A stretch of 64,000 nucleotides of DNA, taken from Thermothelomyces thermophilus ATCC 42464. Lineage: Eukaryota > Ascomycota > Sordariomycetes > Sordariales > Chaetomiaceae. This document shows positions 1-12,070 of the stretch, in pieces. The translations under genes were made by a program, and so were the position numbers. The stretch spans positions 2,170,001 through 2,234,000 of the forward strand of contig NC_016477.1 in assembly GCF_000226095.1 (NCBI RefSeq), written 5' to 3'. How positions within the stretch are numbered: position 1 is the first letter of the stretch; every line of letters starts with the position of its first letter. The notes beneath the pieces were generated by a model. The model worked only from the letters and a program-made list of their open reading frames with translations, had not been told where the DNA came from and did not search any database.

Positions 1-2796
1 GGGAAAGAAGTATACCTACTTAGTCAGGCAATCTACTATAGTAAGAATACTATTATAGGTCACTCCTATAGCCGTGTCCTTAGATTCTAGCAGCTTTATA
101 ATAAAGTCTATCGTAACTAAACTCTATAGTTTGTCAGCTATTAGTAGTGGCTAAAGTAGCCTATATAGCTTATATCGTGCCGTTTTGCTTCGATTATAGA
201 TATCATAGCTCCGTACAACTTCCTTAACTCGTGCCGTTAACTATAGAAAGTCGTAGTGTTTCTTGACTTGTACGATAGTCTTTATAACTCCTTTGTATCC
301 TCCAAATTTCGACTCGTAGAGTTCTCGAATCATCCGTAGCTATTAATCTTTATCATAGATATACGCTTTGCCTTAGTACTAGAGTTTCCTATCTTTTTCT
401 TCCACTCCGTTAGGTACTACTAGTCTAGGTGCTACTTGATACTATGTCTTGTTAATCCTTTCTTCTCAAAAGATTACGTAGTATTCTAGGAACGAGTCAA
501 GTAAATCATCTTCCACGGGTATCTGCATTTTGTAATGTAGCGTTCCGTCTATTCGTTCCTTAAACAACGGTAGTATCGTTCCTATTTGTCCTTCTGTATG
601 ATCCGTTTGTTAACTTAAGATATCCGCTTGTACATTCTCTTTGCCCTTCTTATAGTAGATCTCAAAGTTAAATTCCGCGAGGAATTCTGCCTATTATATT
701 TGTTATCTATTAAGCTCCTTTGTTGTTATAAAGTATTATAAATTCTTATAATCTGTATATACTTATACTGGTTTAATCGTGCCGCTAAGGTATAGTCGCT
801 ATTCCTTAAAGGCTTTGACAATCATAAGTAGTTCCTTGTCGTAGATCGGATAATTGAGATGTAATCTATCAAGCTTCCTTGAAAAGAAGGCTATAGGATG
901 TAGCTTTCCTTGTCTGTCTCGTTATCCTAATTATCCTCTAATAGCGTAGTCTGAAGCGTCCGTTTCCACCTTGAATAGCTTCTTAGGGTCTAGTAGTACT
1001 AGTACTAGATCTTCGGTAATGGCGTCGCGGATTTACGTAAATGCTTGCTCGTGTTATTCTTCCTATTGGAATTTAGTATTCTTCTTAGTAAGCTTATATA
1101 AAGGTTATACGATCGCTCCAAAGTTCCTAATAAACATCCGGTAGAAGTTTACAAATCCGATGAAGCTTCGTACTTCTATAACTGACGTCGGTTAGGGCTA
1201 ATTCTTGATAGCTTTAACCTTTGAAGGTTCTATCCGGATTTGTCCTAGGGATATTTTGTATCCTAGAAACACCGTTTTCCTAACGTGGAATTTACTCTTT
1301 TCCTTGTTAACTAATAGCTTATACGCGTATAGTGTATCTAGTATTACTTTTACGTACTTCTAGTATTTATCTATTGTCTTAGAGAAGATAAGTATGTCGT
1401 CGAGATAATATACTATAAATTTGTCGAGAAAGGGTCAGATAGCTTGATCAATCAGGGCTTAGAATGTTACTAGCGTGTTTATAAGTCCAAATAGCATAAC
1501 AAGGTACTTATAGTGGCTATAGGGTATCCTAAAGGCCGTTTTCTACTCGTCGCCTTCTTTGATCTGTATATAGTTATAGGCCGATAGCAAGTTAAGATAC
1601 GTGAAATATTAGGCTCCTGCTAATTGATCTTAGAGCCGTAAGATCAGCGGTAACGGGTATCGGTTTTTCACGGTCTGTTCGTTAAGTTACTAATAGTCAA
1701 TATATAACCATAGCTTTCCGTCTTTCTTAGGCACAAACAGGATTAGATAGCCTACTAGCGATGTCGATAGGCAGATATATCCTCTTCGAAGGTTCTCCTC
1801 TAAATATCACTTAAGTTCTTCGTTCTATATCTGGCTTATATAGTAAATCTTAAAGAACTTTAGTCGTGCTCCTTCCTTAAGCTTGATCTTGTGATCCTAT
1901 AGGCCGTGTTCTAGTAGTCCTTCTAGATGTTTCGGTTCGAATGCTAGGTGTCCTTTGTATTCCTTCGGTACTTCCCTAGTCTTGTCTCGTCTCTTAGTTT
2001 TCTAGTAGTATACGAACTTGGTTCTATCTATAGCGATGCTAGTGATTTCTCCTATCTTAACCTACTACTCCTATTATAGTGCTCTATATTCGTTAATAGA
2101 GAGAATAGCTATCGGCGATTTAGCTTGTTCCTCCTATCGCGATATCGATGTCGTTATGCTGCCTCTTCTAGAGTCTATAGTAGTCTGCCTACCACTATCC
2201 GTCTCTTATAGTAGATCCGTAGGACATGCCTTTCCTTAAGCATCGTCTACTTACGATCCTTATATACTCCCTATCTCGCTAGTTAAATACGACTCTATTC
2301 GGGGTCGTAGGTAGCTACTATTCTTCTAGCTAATGTCCGGGTTATAGTCTTTATGCTATAGTAACCCTAATATTATATCTTTGTCGTTACCTATATTTAC
2401 GATACTAAATATAACTATTATAGTCTTCCTTGCTATAGTAATATCGATCGGTTTGGTCTCTTTATATACCTATTATATCGGAAATGGCCCTTTGACTATA
2501 CTATGCTTCCGCTTCATTCTCTAGGGTATCTATAGCTAATTTACAAGTATTAGCGAAATCAGATTTATCTCTGCTCTACTATCTACTAGTACGAGCATTT
2601 TGTACTATTTCCACTATGCTATTATCTATAATCGCTTGTCTTACCGCCGTCGTCCAAAGATTATAGCGATTTCCCATATTTCTGCCAGGAGGTCTCGATA
2701 TAGTAGTCTCTTACACCAGTCCTTCCTATACTACGCTACCACTCGCCGCTATACGGGCGTTAATGGTTTCTAGGCCCTTCGAAGGGCCCTAACCTG
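1..2796 (-). pseudogene. pol: Gyp1 pol remnant (protease to integrase, partial)
   Basis: Read on the minus strand from the frameshift site (2796-2802) this aligns along its length with the intact pol of Gyp8: protease, reverse transcriptase (the YLDD codons lie near 1397-1410), RNase H, and the first part of integrase, cut by the window edge. The frame holds many TAA/TAG codons where Gyp8 has CAA, CAG or TGG. The slippery heptamer reads AGGAAAC instead of GGGAAAC. It is non-functional. Confidence 0.9.
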
Positions 2797-5021
2797 TTTC
2801 CTAGGTCAGTGTTAACCTCTTTGGTTATTTGGCTAATAGCGGCTTCGTCAATCGTGCTCATTTTTGTAAGCCATTAAGTGCTTATAGCTTCCTACTATTG
2901 GGTCTGTTTTACTTTCTGTTATACGTGCTATAGCTTCATCTGAAGCTCCTAGATCCGCGATTTCTTTTCGTCTACGTGATAGAGGCAATCGTCGCTCTAG
3001 TACGAGTCCTATATATCTCGTCCGGTTCCGTAGTGCCTAGGCTAGGCTCGTCTTAGAACTATCGTAATGCTTTCTAGATTACAGGCTTCGATCTTCCAGA
3101 GCAATTTGGCCGCTCTGTTTCCTATATCGTAGACCTATTCTACAGGGCGTGAACTTCTGTCCTCATTTCCTTGCCAGGTCGGCCAGTAATTGTTTTCGAA
3201 TTTGTCGCAGAAGTAGTATTAGCATTTGTGTGCCACACACTAGAACTAGGGCACTTGCGTATATACCTCGTGTCAAAGGTATAGTTGTATAGCATCACCT
3301 AGGAGGTATTAGAATTCTTTCCCGAATCCTTCCCATTGTACGTAGACTATAGGTACTCTAGTGCTGACATAGGGGTATTTCTTCTAGTAGCTTTCCTATA
3401 TACACTTGTCTTTTCCGTGGTTTGCTTATATGAACTGGTATTCTAGATTCTATACGTCGTTACTAAGTTATTAGCCGTCAAGATACTTGGTGTAGCTATT
3501 AGGCCTATCGTATATTATAGGCTGTTCTCCTTTGATAGTTTCTATAATACGTTAGAGTTCCCTTATTTCGTCCCTTATTCTATTGCTCTAGTAGGCAAGT
3601 CGAATCAAGCGTCTATCCTATTTATATAGTTCCACGTTAAGCCAAAAAACTTCGTTATAATACTATTCGATTTGTTCCTAGAGGAATAGAACATTAGGTC
3701 TAGGTCTTTTGATTCCTTAGGTATTAGTTGTCTACGATCTATCCTGCCTCTACGTGACTATGAAACCCTACTACCTTAAGGCTAGGAGAATCGAAACTGG
3801 CGGTGTATACTCTCCTGCTATGTCCTATTCGGCAAGACCTGTCTCTAGGTCTATAGTGACTAGTTCGGAGTACGGTGCTTATTCGTCTTTACCGTCGCTA
3901 TCGTGTCTAAGACTGTCTATATCACTATCCTTGTCTTTGTAGCTTATAGCTACTACTTTAATAATGTCCTTAGTAGTTTCGTTAATAGTTATAATTTCCT
4001 TTCTAGGGGTTGGTTTCTATTCTTTCTTCGGGCTCTAGTATTCTTGCTTATAGTACCCTTTCTTTCTATAGTTATAGTAGGTAATATTAGACTTGTCTTT
4101 GGTCGTCTTCTTCTAGTCCTGCTTTTGTGCTATATTTATATCTATAGCTCTAGGATACGTCCTATATAAGGTACTAACGTATGCTTACTTTTTCTTGTCA
4201 TTAGCCTTAACTGTAGTTCTATTTATTCGACCTTGTTTCTGCTACTCTCGTATATAGAGTCGATTATCGATTCTAATGGCCTATATAATATATTTATCTA
4301 GGGTCTTAGGCCGATTATACTTATATAGCTTGTCCTTAACCTTTTCCTTCAAGCCATTATAGAATAATTGTATTAACGCCTTATCGTTAAGCTAAGACTT
4401 AAGTATATCCTATCTAAACTATATAGCGTAGGAGGCTACTAACTTAGTCTATCGGAGATTAGCGAGTCTTTCTTACGTATAAATCTTCTTGTCCTTATCG
4501 CTAAAAACTTTCCAAAGCTCTTCTTCGAAACGGTCGTAGGATCGGAAGACTGCCTATATAAACACGTCTCGGTCATCTTTATCTTCCTTAGTGAGGTAGT
4601 CGTTCTATATAGGCTCGAACTATCTAAGTACCTTGCCCTCTAGTCTTGTAGCTACGTAGAGGACTTTAGCTTTATTATCCGGAAACTTGTCGTCGTTAAG
4701 CCGGAAGTAGGATCAGAGGTTTATTAGGAATCCTATAAGATCCTCCTTAGTTCCTTTATATTTGCTAGGTAGTTCGATCTTGATGTGGCTCGCTTTAGCG
4801 GTCTCGAGCGTCTCGATTTTAGCGTAGGCCTCGTTAACCAACTTCTGCGAGTACTTTTCGCGGTTCTCGAGTTCCTTGATTCGAGCTTAAGCAGCCTTAT
4901 CTCTCTGGTCTAACTCCTAGATCCGCTGCTAGAGTTGACCAAGCTAAGTAAGCAGCTATTCGGCCGTAACGTTAGTAGTTATATCGATATCGAGGTCGAG
5001 GTCACCTCTATTCTAAACCAT
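2760..5021 (-). pseudogene. gag: Gyp1 gag remnant
   Basis: The ATG at 5019-5021 and the stop at 2760-2762 are 2262 bp apart, exactly the Gyp8 gag length, so no net indel has accumulated. The reading frame is broken by many RIP stop codons. Fragments of the N-terminal coiled coil, the capsid-like region and the long C-terminal region can be followed by alignment with Gyp8. Confidence 0.9.
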
Positions 5022-5048
5022 AATAGAACAAAGGGAGTGGTAATAACG

Positions 5049-5498
5049 TATAACGAACCTAACTCAGACTTCTTCTAAAAGGGTCTAGACGGAGGTAGGT
5101 GAAGTGGGACAAGTAGGCAGGTCGTCTAAGGGATTCGGTAAAGCTAAAGGGTTTATAATAACACTTAGAGTTGTCTCTTATAGTAATTAGCAATGCTTGG
5201 TATAAGTACTGTAATTGTAATTGTTACTACTGGCGAACTCTTAGAGTCTACTATAACGAGTGACTAGCTAGCTATATATATATATAATGGTCTGTCCTTC
5301 TTTAATAGTTATTACTAGTACTACTTCTCCTTTTACTTTGTGATTCTACGTTATCGACGGTGACATGTTATTATCACTAGTAAAGACCTTAGTCTTGGCA
5401 GTAATAATCTTCTGATTGGTCTGTCGAGTGATTGGCTGTTAGAATGTCCTATGTCCTAGCTATAGCCTACTAGGCTGCCTATGTGCTTATCCGTGACA
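5049..5498 (-). repeat. Gyp1 5' LTR (U3 type 1, 450 bp)
   Basis: On the minus strand it runs from TGTCACG (right end) to an RIP-altered TGTGACG complement at the left end. U3 carries the type-1 CCAAT-box region seen in Gyp7, Gyp8 and Gyp9. R starts with the AGTGGTAACAA type, changed here to AGTAGTAACAA. Confidence 0.92.
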
Positions 5499-6662
5499 GA
5501 GCTATAAGATTAGTAGTAACAGGTATCGGTTTTTTATGGTCTGTTTGTTAAGTTACTAATAGTCGATATATAACCGTAGCTTTCTGTCTTTCTTAGGCAT
5601 AAACAGGATTAAGTAGCTTGCTAGTAATATCGATAGGCAGATATATCCTCTTCGAAGGTTCTCCTCTAAATATCGCTTAAGTTCTTCGTTTTATATCTAG
5701 CTCGTATAGTAATTCTTAAAGAACTTTAGTCGTACTCCTTCCTTAAGCTTGATCTTATAATCCTATAGGCCGTATTCTAGTAGTCCTTCTAAATGTTTCG
5801 GTTCGAATGCTAGGTATCCTTCGTATTCCTTTAGTACTTCCCTAGTCTTATCTTATCTCTCGGTTTTCTAGTAGTATACGAACTTGGTTCTATCTATAGC
5901 AATGCTAGCGATTTCTCCTATCTCAACCCACTACTCCTATTACAGTGCTCCGCATTCGTTAACAAAGAGAACAGCTATCAGCAATTTAGCTCGTTCCTCC
6001 TATCGCGATATCGATATCATTATACCGCCTCTTCTAGAGTCCGTAGTGGTCTGCCTGCCACTGTCCGTCTCTTGCGGTAGATCCGTAGGACATGCCTTTC
6101 CTTAAGCATTGTCTACTCGCGATCCTTGCGTGCTCCCTATCTCGCTAGTCAAATACGACTCTATTCGAGGTTATAGGTAGCTACTATTTTTCTAGCTAAT
6201 ATCTAGGTTATAATCTTTATACTATAGTAACCCTAATATTATATCTTTGTCGTTACTTATGTCTACGATGTTAAATATAACTGCTATAATCTTCCTTACT
6301 ATAGTAATATCGATTAGTTTGGTCTCCTTATATACCTATTATATTAGAAATAGCCCTTTGACTATACTATGCTTCCGCTTTATTCTCTAGGGTATCTGTA
6401 GCTAATTTACAAGTATCGGCGAAATCAGATTTATCTCTGCTCTACTATCCACTAGTACAAGCATTTTATACTGTTTCTACTATGCTATTATCTATAATCG
6501 CTTGTCTTGCTGCCGTTGTCTAAAGATTGTAGCAATTTCCTATGTTTCTGCCGGGAGGTCTTGGTATAGTGGTCTCTTACGCTAGTCCCTCCTATACTAC
6601 GCTACCACTCGCTGCTATACAGGCATTAATGGTTTCTAGGCCCCTCGAAGGGCCCTGACCCG
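5499..6662 (-). pseudogene. pol: Gyp2 pol remnant (protease and N-terminal RT)
   Basis: Minus-strand pol from the frameshift site at 6662-6668 (AGGAAAC, mutated) to the point in the RT where Gyp1 is inserted. The protease and first RT motifs align with Gyp8. There are many TAA/TAG stops. Confidence 0.88.
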
Positions 6663-8887
6663 TTTCCTAGGTCAGTGCTAACCTCTTCGGTTATTTAGCT
6701 AATAGCGGCTTCGTCGATTATACTTATTTCTATAAGCTATTAAGTGCTTATAGCTTCCCACCATTAGGTCCATTCTGCTTTCTATCGTATATACTATAGC
6801 TTCGTCTAAAGCTCCCAAATTCGCGATTTCTTTTTGTCCGTATAATAGAGGTAATCGTTGCTCTAGCACGAGTCCTATATATCTTATCCTATTCCGCAAT
6901 GCCTAGGCCAGGCTCGTTTTAGAACTATTATAATGCTTTCTAGATCGCGGGCTTCGATCTTCTAGAGTAATTCGGCCGCTCTATTTCCTATACCGTAGAC
7001 CTATTCTATAGAGTATAAGCTTCTATCCTCATTTCCTTGTTAGGTCGGCTAGTAATTGTTTTCGAATTTGTCGCGGAAGTAGTATCGGCATTTGTATGCT
7101 ACACACTAGAACCAGGGCACTTACGTATATGCCTTGTATTAAGGGTGCAGTCGCGTAGCGTTGCCTAGGAGGTATTAGAATTCTTTCCTAAATCCTTCCT
7201 ATTATATATAGACTATAGATACTCTAGTGCTAATATAGGAGTGTTTCTTCTAATAGCTTTCCTATATACGCTCGTCTTTTCCGTAGTTTGCTCGTATAAA
7301 CTAGTATTCTAGGTTCCGCATATCGTTACTAAGTTATTAGCCGTCAAGATACTTGGCGTAGCTATCGGGCCTATTATATATCGCAGGCTATTCTCCTTTA
7401 ATGGTTTCTATAATACATTAGAGTTCCCTTATTTCGTTCCTTATTCTATCGCTCTAGTAGGCAAGTCAAATCAAGCGTCTATCCTGTTCGTGTAGTTCCG
7501 TATTAAGCTGAAAAACTTCGTTACGATACCATTCGATTCGTTCCTAGAGGAATAGAACATTAGGTCCAGGTCTTTCGATTCCTTAGGTATCGGTTATCTA
7601 CAATCTATCCTGCCTCTATATAACTATAAAACCCTACTACCTTAAGACTAGGAGAATCGAAACTAGTAGTATATATTCTCCTACTATATCCTATTCGGCA
7701 AGACCTATCTCTAGGTCTATAGTGACCAGTTCGGAGTACGGTGCTTATTTGTCTTCACCGTCGCTATTGTATCCGAGACTATCTATATTATTACCCTTGT
7801 CTTTATAGCTCGTAGCTACTACTTCGATAACGTCCTTAGTAGTTTCGTCGATAGTCGTAATTTCCTTTCTAGGGGTTAGTTTCTATTCTTTCTTCGGGCT
7901 CCGGCATTCTCGCTTATAGTGCCCTTTCTTTCTATAGTTATAGTAGGTAACATTAGACTTGTCTTTGGTCGTCTTCTTCCGGTCCTACTTCTATATTATG
8001 TCTATATCTATAACTCCGGGATGCGTCCTATACGAGGTACTAACGTACGCTCGCTTTTTCTTATCGTTAGCCTTAACCGTGGTTCCGTTTATTCGACCTC
8101 ATTTCTACTACTCCTATACGTAGAGTCGATCATCGATTCTAATAGCCTATATAATATATTTATCTAGGGTCTTAGGCTAATTGTACTTATATAGCTCGTC
8201 CTTAACCTTTTCCTTTAAGCCGTTATAGAATAATTACATTAATGCCTCATCGTTAAGCTAAGACTTAAGCATGTCCTATCTAAACTATATAGCGTAGGAG
8301 GCTACCGACTTGGTCTATCGGAGATTAGCGAGTCTTTCTTACGTATAAATCTTCTCGTCCTTATCGCCAAAAACCTTCTAAAGCTCTTCTTCGAAATGGT
8401 CGTAAGATTAAAAGACTGCCTATATAAACATGTCTCGGTCGTCTTTATCTTCCTTAGTAAGATAATCGTTCTATATAGGCTTAAACCATCTAAGTACCTT
8501 GCCCTCTAGTCTCGTAGCTATATAGAGGACTTTAGCTTTATTGTCCGGAAACTTGTCATCATTAAGCCGGAAGTAAGATCAGAGGTTTATCAGGAATCCT
8601 ACGAGATCCTCCTTAGTTCCTCTGTATTTGCTAGGTAGTTCGATCTTGATATGGCTTGCTTTAGCGGTCTTAAGTACCTCGATTTTAGCATAGGCCTCGT
8701 TAACTAACTTCTGTAAGTACTTTTCGCGGTTCTCGAGTTCCTTAATTCGAGCTTAAGTAGCCTTATCTCTCTAATCTAACTCCTAGATTTGCTACTAGAG
8801 TTAACTAAGCTAAGTAAGTAGCTATTCGGCCGTAACGTTAGTAGCTATATTAATATCAAGGTCGAAGTTACCTTCGTTCTAAACTAT
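6626..8887 (-). pseudogene. gag: Gyp2 gag remnant
   Basis: It is 2262 bp from the start-codon position (ATG changed to ATA at 8885-8887) to the stop at 6626-6628, the same length as the intact Gyp8 gag. RIP stops and a lost start make it a pseudogene. Confidence 0.88.
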
Positions 8888-8914
8888 AATAAAACAAAGG
8901 GAGTAGTAATAATA

Positions 8915-9333
8915 TATAACGAACCTAACTTAGACTTCTTCTAAAAGGGTCTAGACAGAAGTAGGTAAAGTGGGACAAGCGTACAGGTCGTCTAAGGGAT
9001 TTGGTAAAGCTAAAGGGTTTATAATAACACTTAGAGTTATCTCTTACAGTAATTAGCAATACTTGGTATAAGTACTGTGATTATAATTATTACCACTAGT
9101 AAACTCTTAGAGTCTACTATAACGAGTGACTATCTACATGTATATATAATCCTAGTGATCATTCCTGATCACGGTGATCGTGAGTGATCGTATGGTGGTG
9201 ATCACCCTGATCACTGGTAAGCATAGTAATCACTATGCTTCCTATGCTGTAATTAGTCCTTTCGTTCCTTCGACTTGATTGGCCCATTCGTGCTAGTGGC
9301 TTAGGCGGCATCTGTATGCATATTTCCGTAATA
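8915..9333 (-). repeat. Gyp2 5' LTR (U3 type 2, 419 bp)
   Basis: Its length equals the Gyp4 and Gyp6 LTRs. U3 is type 2 with repeated GATCAC/GTGATC motifs; R is the AGTGGTAACAA type (here AGTGGTAATAA). It abuts plus-strand Gyp3 pol at 9334. Confidence 0.92.
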
Positions 9334-11624
9334 GCTAGAAGAATAATAGCTACCTATAACCCTAAATAGAGTCGTATTTAACTAGCAAGATAGGGAGTAT
9401 ATAAGGATCACAAGCAGACAATGCTCAAGGAAAGGCATATCCTATAGATCTACTATAAGAAATAGATAGTAATAGGCAGATCACTATAGACTCTAGAAGA
9501 GGCAGTATAATGATATCAATATCGCGATGAGAGGAACAAGCTAAACCGCCGATAGCTATTCTCTCCGTTAACAAATGCGGAGTACTACAATTAGAGTAGT
9601 AAGTTAAGATAGGAGAAATTGCTAGCATCGCTATAGACGGAACCAAGTTCGCATACTATTAGAAAACCAAGAGACGAGACAAGACTAGAGAAGTACCGAA
9701 GGAATACAAAGAACACCTAGCGTTTAAACCGAAACATCTAGAAGGATTACTAGAATACGGCCTATAGGATTACGAGATTAAGCTTAAGAAAGGAGCATGA
9801 TTAAAGTTCTTTAAGATCTACTATATAAGCTAGATATAGAATGAAGAACTTAAGTAATATTTAGAGGAGAACCTTTAAAGAGAATATATCTGCCTATCGA
9901 TATTGCTGGTAGGCTACCTAATCCTATTTATACCTAAGAAAGATAGAAAGCTATAGTTATACGTTGACTATTAGTAACTTAATAAACAGACTGTAAAAAA
10001 TCAATACCTATTATTATTAATCTTATAGCTCTGAGATTAGTTAGTAGGAGCCTAATGTTTTACGTATCTTAACTTGCTATTAGCCTATAACTATATATAG
10101 ATTAAAGAAGGTAACGAGTAGAAAACGGCCTTTAGAATACCCTATAGTTATTACAAGTACCTTATTATACTATTTAGACTTATAAACGCGCTAGCAATGT
10201 TCTAAGCCCTAATTGATCAAGTTATCCGACCCTTTCTCGACAAATTTATAGTATATTATCTCGACAATATACTTATCTTCTCTAAGATAATAGACAAATA
10301 CTAGAAGTACGTAAAAGCAGTATTAAACGTGCTACACGTGTATAAGCTATTAGTTAACAAGGAAAAGAGCGAATTCTATATTAGGAAGATAGTCTTTTTG
10401 GGATACGAAATATCCCTAGGACAAATCCGGATAGAACCTTCAAAGGTTAAAGCTATTAAGAATTAGCTATAACCGATATTAGTCACGGAAGTATAAAGTT
10501 TCATTAGATTTATAAACTTCTACCAAATGTTCATTAGGAACTTTAGAACGATTATACGACCTTTATATAAACTTACTAGGAAGAACGCTAAATTCCAATA
10601 GGAAGAATAATATAAGTAAGCATTTATATAGATCTATAACGCTATTACTAAAGATCTAGTACTAGTACTACTAGACCCTAAGAAGCTATTCGAGGTAGAA
10701 ACGGACGCTTTAGACTACGCTATCGGAGGACAATTAGGATAATAAGACAAACAAGAGAAGTTATATCCTATAGCCTTCTTTTCAAAGAAGCTTAATAGAC
10801 TATATCTTAACTATTTAACCTACGATAAGGAACTACTTACGATTGTTAAAGCTTTTAAGGAATAGCGACTATACCTTAGTAGTACGATTAAACCGGTACA
10901 AGTATATATAGATTATAAGAATTTGCAATACTTTACGATAACAAAGGAGCTTAATAGACGACAAATACGATAGGTAGAATTCCTTATAGAATTTAACTTT
11001 GAGATCTGCTATAAGAAGGGCAAAGAGAACGTATAAGCAGATATCTTAAGCTGACGAACGGATCATATAGAAAGATAAACGGAAACAACACTACCGTTAT
11101 TCAAGGAACGAATAGACGGAACGCTATATTACGAAATATAGATACCTATAGAAGATGATCTACTTAACCCGTTCCTAGAATGTTATATAATCTTTCGAGA
11201 AGAAAGGATTAACGAGATATAATATCAAGTAGCACCTAGACCATTAGTACCTAATAGAGTAGAAGAAAGAGATAGGAAACTCTAGTACTAAGGTAAAGCG
11301 TATATCTATAACAAAGATCAATAGCTATAGATGATTCGAGAACTCTATAAGTTAAAACTTGGAGGATACAAAGGAGTTACGAAGACTATCGTACAAGTTA
11401 AGAAACACTATGACTTTCTATAGTTAATAGTATAAATTAAGGAAGTCGTATAGAATTACGATATTTATAATCGAAGCAAAACGGTACGATATAAGCTATA
11501 TAGGCTACTTTAGCCATTACTAATAGCTAACAAACTATAGAGCTTAGTTATAATAGACTTTATTATAAAGCTGCTAGAATCTAAGGATATAGCTATAAGA
11601 GTAATCTATAATAGTATCCTTACT
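9334..11624 (+). pseudogene. pol: Gyp3 pol remnant, first part (RT, RNase H, integrase N-terminus)
   Basis: It starts at the position equivalent to 50631 of Gyp8, after the protease, because Gyp2 sits there. It runs through RT (YLDD region near 10250), RNase H and the zinc-binding part of integrase to the Gyp4 insertion. The frame is full of TAA/TAG codons. Confidence 0.9.
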
Positions 11625-12043
11625 TGTCACGGAAATATACATACAGATGCCGCCCAAGCCACTAGCACAAATAGGCTAATCAAGTCAAAGGAACGAAAGG
11701 ACCAATTATAGTATAGGAAGCATAGTGATCACTACACTCACTAGTGATCAGGGTAATTACCACCATACGATCACTTACGATCACCGTAATCAGGAATAAT
11801 CACTAGGATTATATATACATATAGATAGTCACTCGTTATAGTAGACTCCAGGAGTTCACTAGTAGTAACAATCACAATCACAGTACTTATACTAAGCATT
11901 GCTAATTACTATAAGAGACAACTCTAAGTGTTGTTATAAACCCTTTAGCTTTACCGAATCCCTTAGACGACCTGCCTACTTGTCCCGCTTCACCTACCTC
12001 CGTCTAGACCCTTTTAGAAGAAGTCTAAGTTAGGTTCGTTATA
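11625..12043 (+). repeat. Gyp4 5' LTR (U3 type 2)
   Basis: 419 bp, from TGTCACG to an RIP-altered CGTTATA end. R starts with AGTAGTAACAA, which still pairs over 11 nt with the altered primer site TTGTTACTACT just after the LTR. Confidence 0.95.
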
Positions 12044-12070
12044 CATTGTTACTACTCCCTTTGTTCTATT

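Larger units (their letters stand above)
1..5498 (-). mobile_element. Gyp1: Ty3/gypsy chromovirus, minus strand, 3' end outside window
   Basis: The bases at position 1 lie in the integrase domain of a minus-strand gypsy element, so its 3' end and 3' LTR are left of the window. Pol, gag, the primer site and the 5' LTR follow to 5498. The 5 bases after it (GAGCT, 5499-5503) should be its target duplication; the left partner is not visible. It interrupts the reverse transcriptase of Gyp2. It is strongly RIP-decayed, and no frame is open over long distances. Confidence 0.93.
5499..9333 (-). mobile_element. Gyp2: gypsy chromovirus, minus strand, partial
   Basis: The sequence resumes within the reverse transcriptase exactly where Gyp1 inserted and runs through protease, gag, primer site and 5' LTR. 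The pol 3' half and 3' LTR lie left of the window. It is inserted in Gyp3: the bases after its LTR (from 9334) are plus-strand pol. U3 is type 2. It is heavily RIP-decayed. Confidence 0.92.

Noticed and set aside
9130-9240. Repeated GATCAC motifs as a CRISPR or tandem repeat.
   Set aside because: The motifs are short, irregular and in both orientations within an LTR U3; there are no spacer-repeat units.
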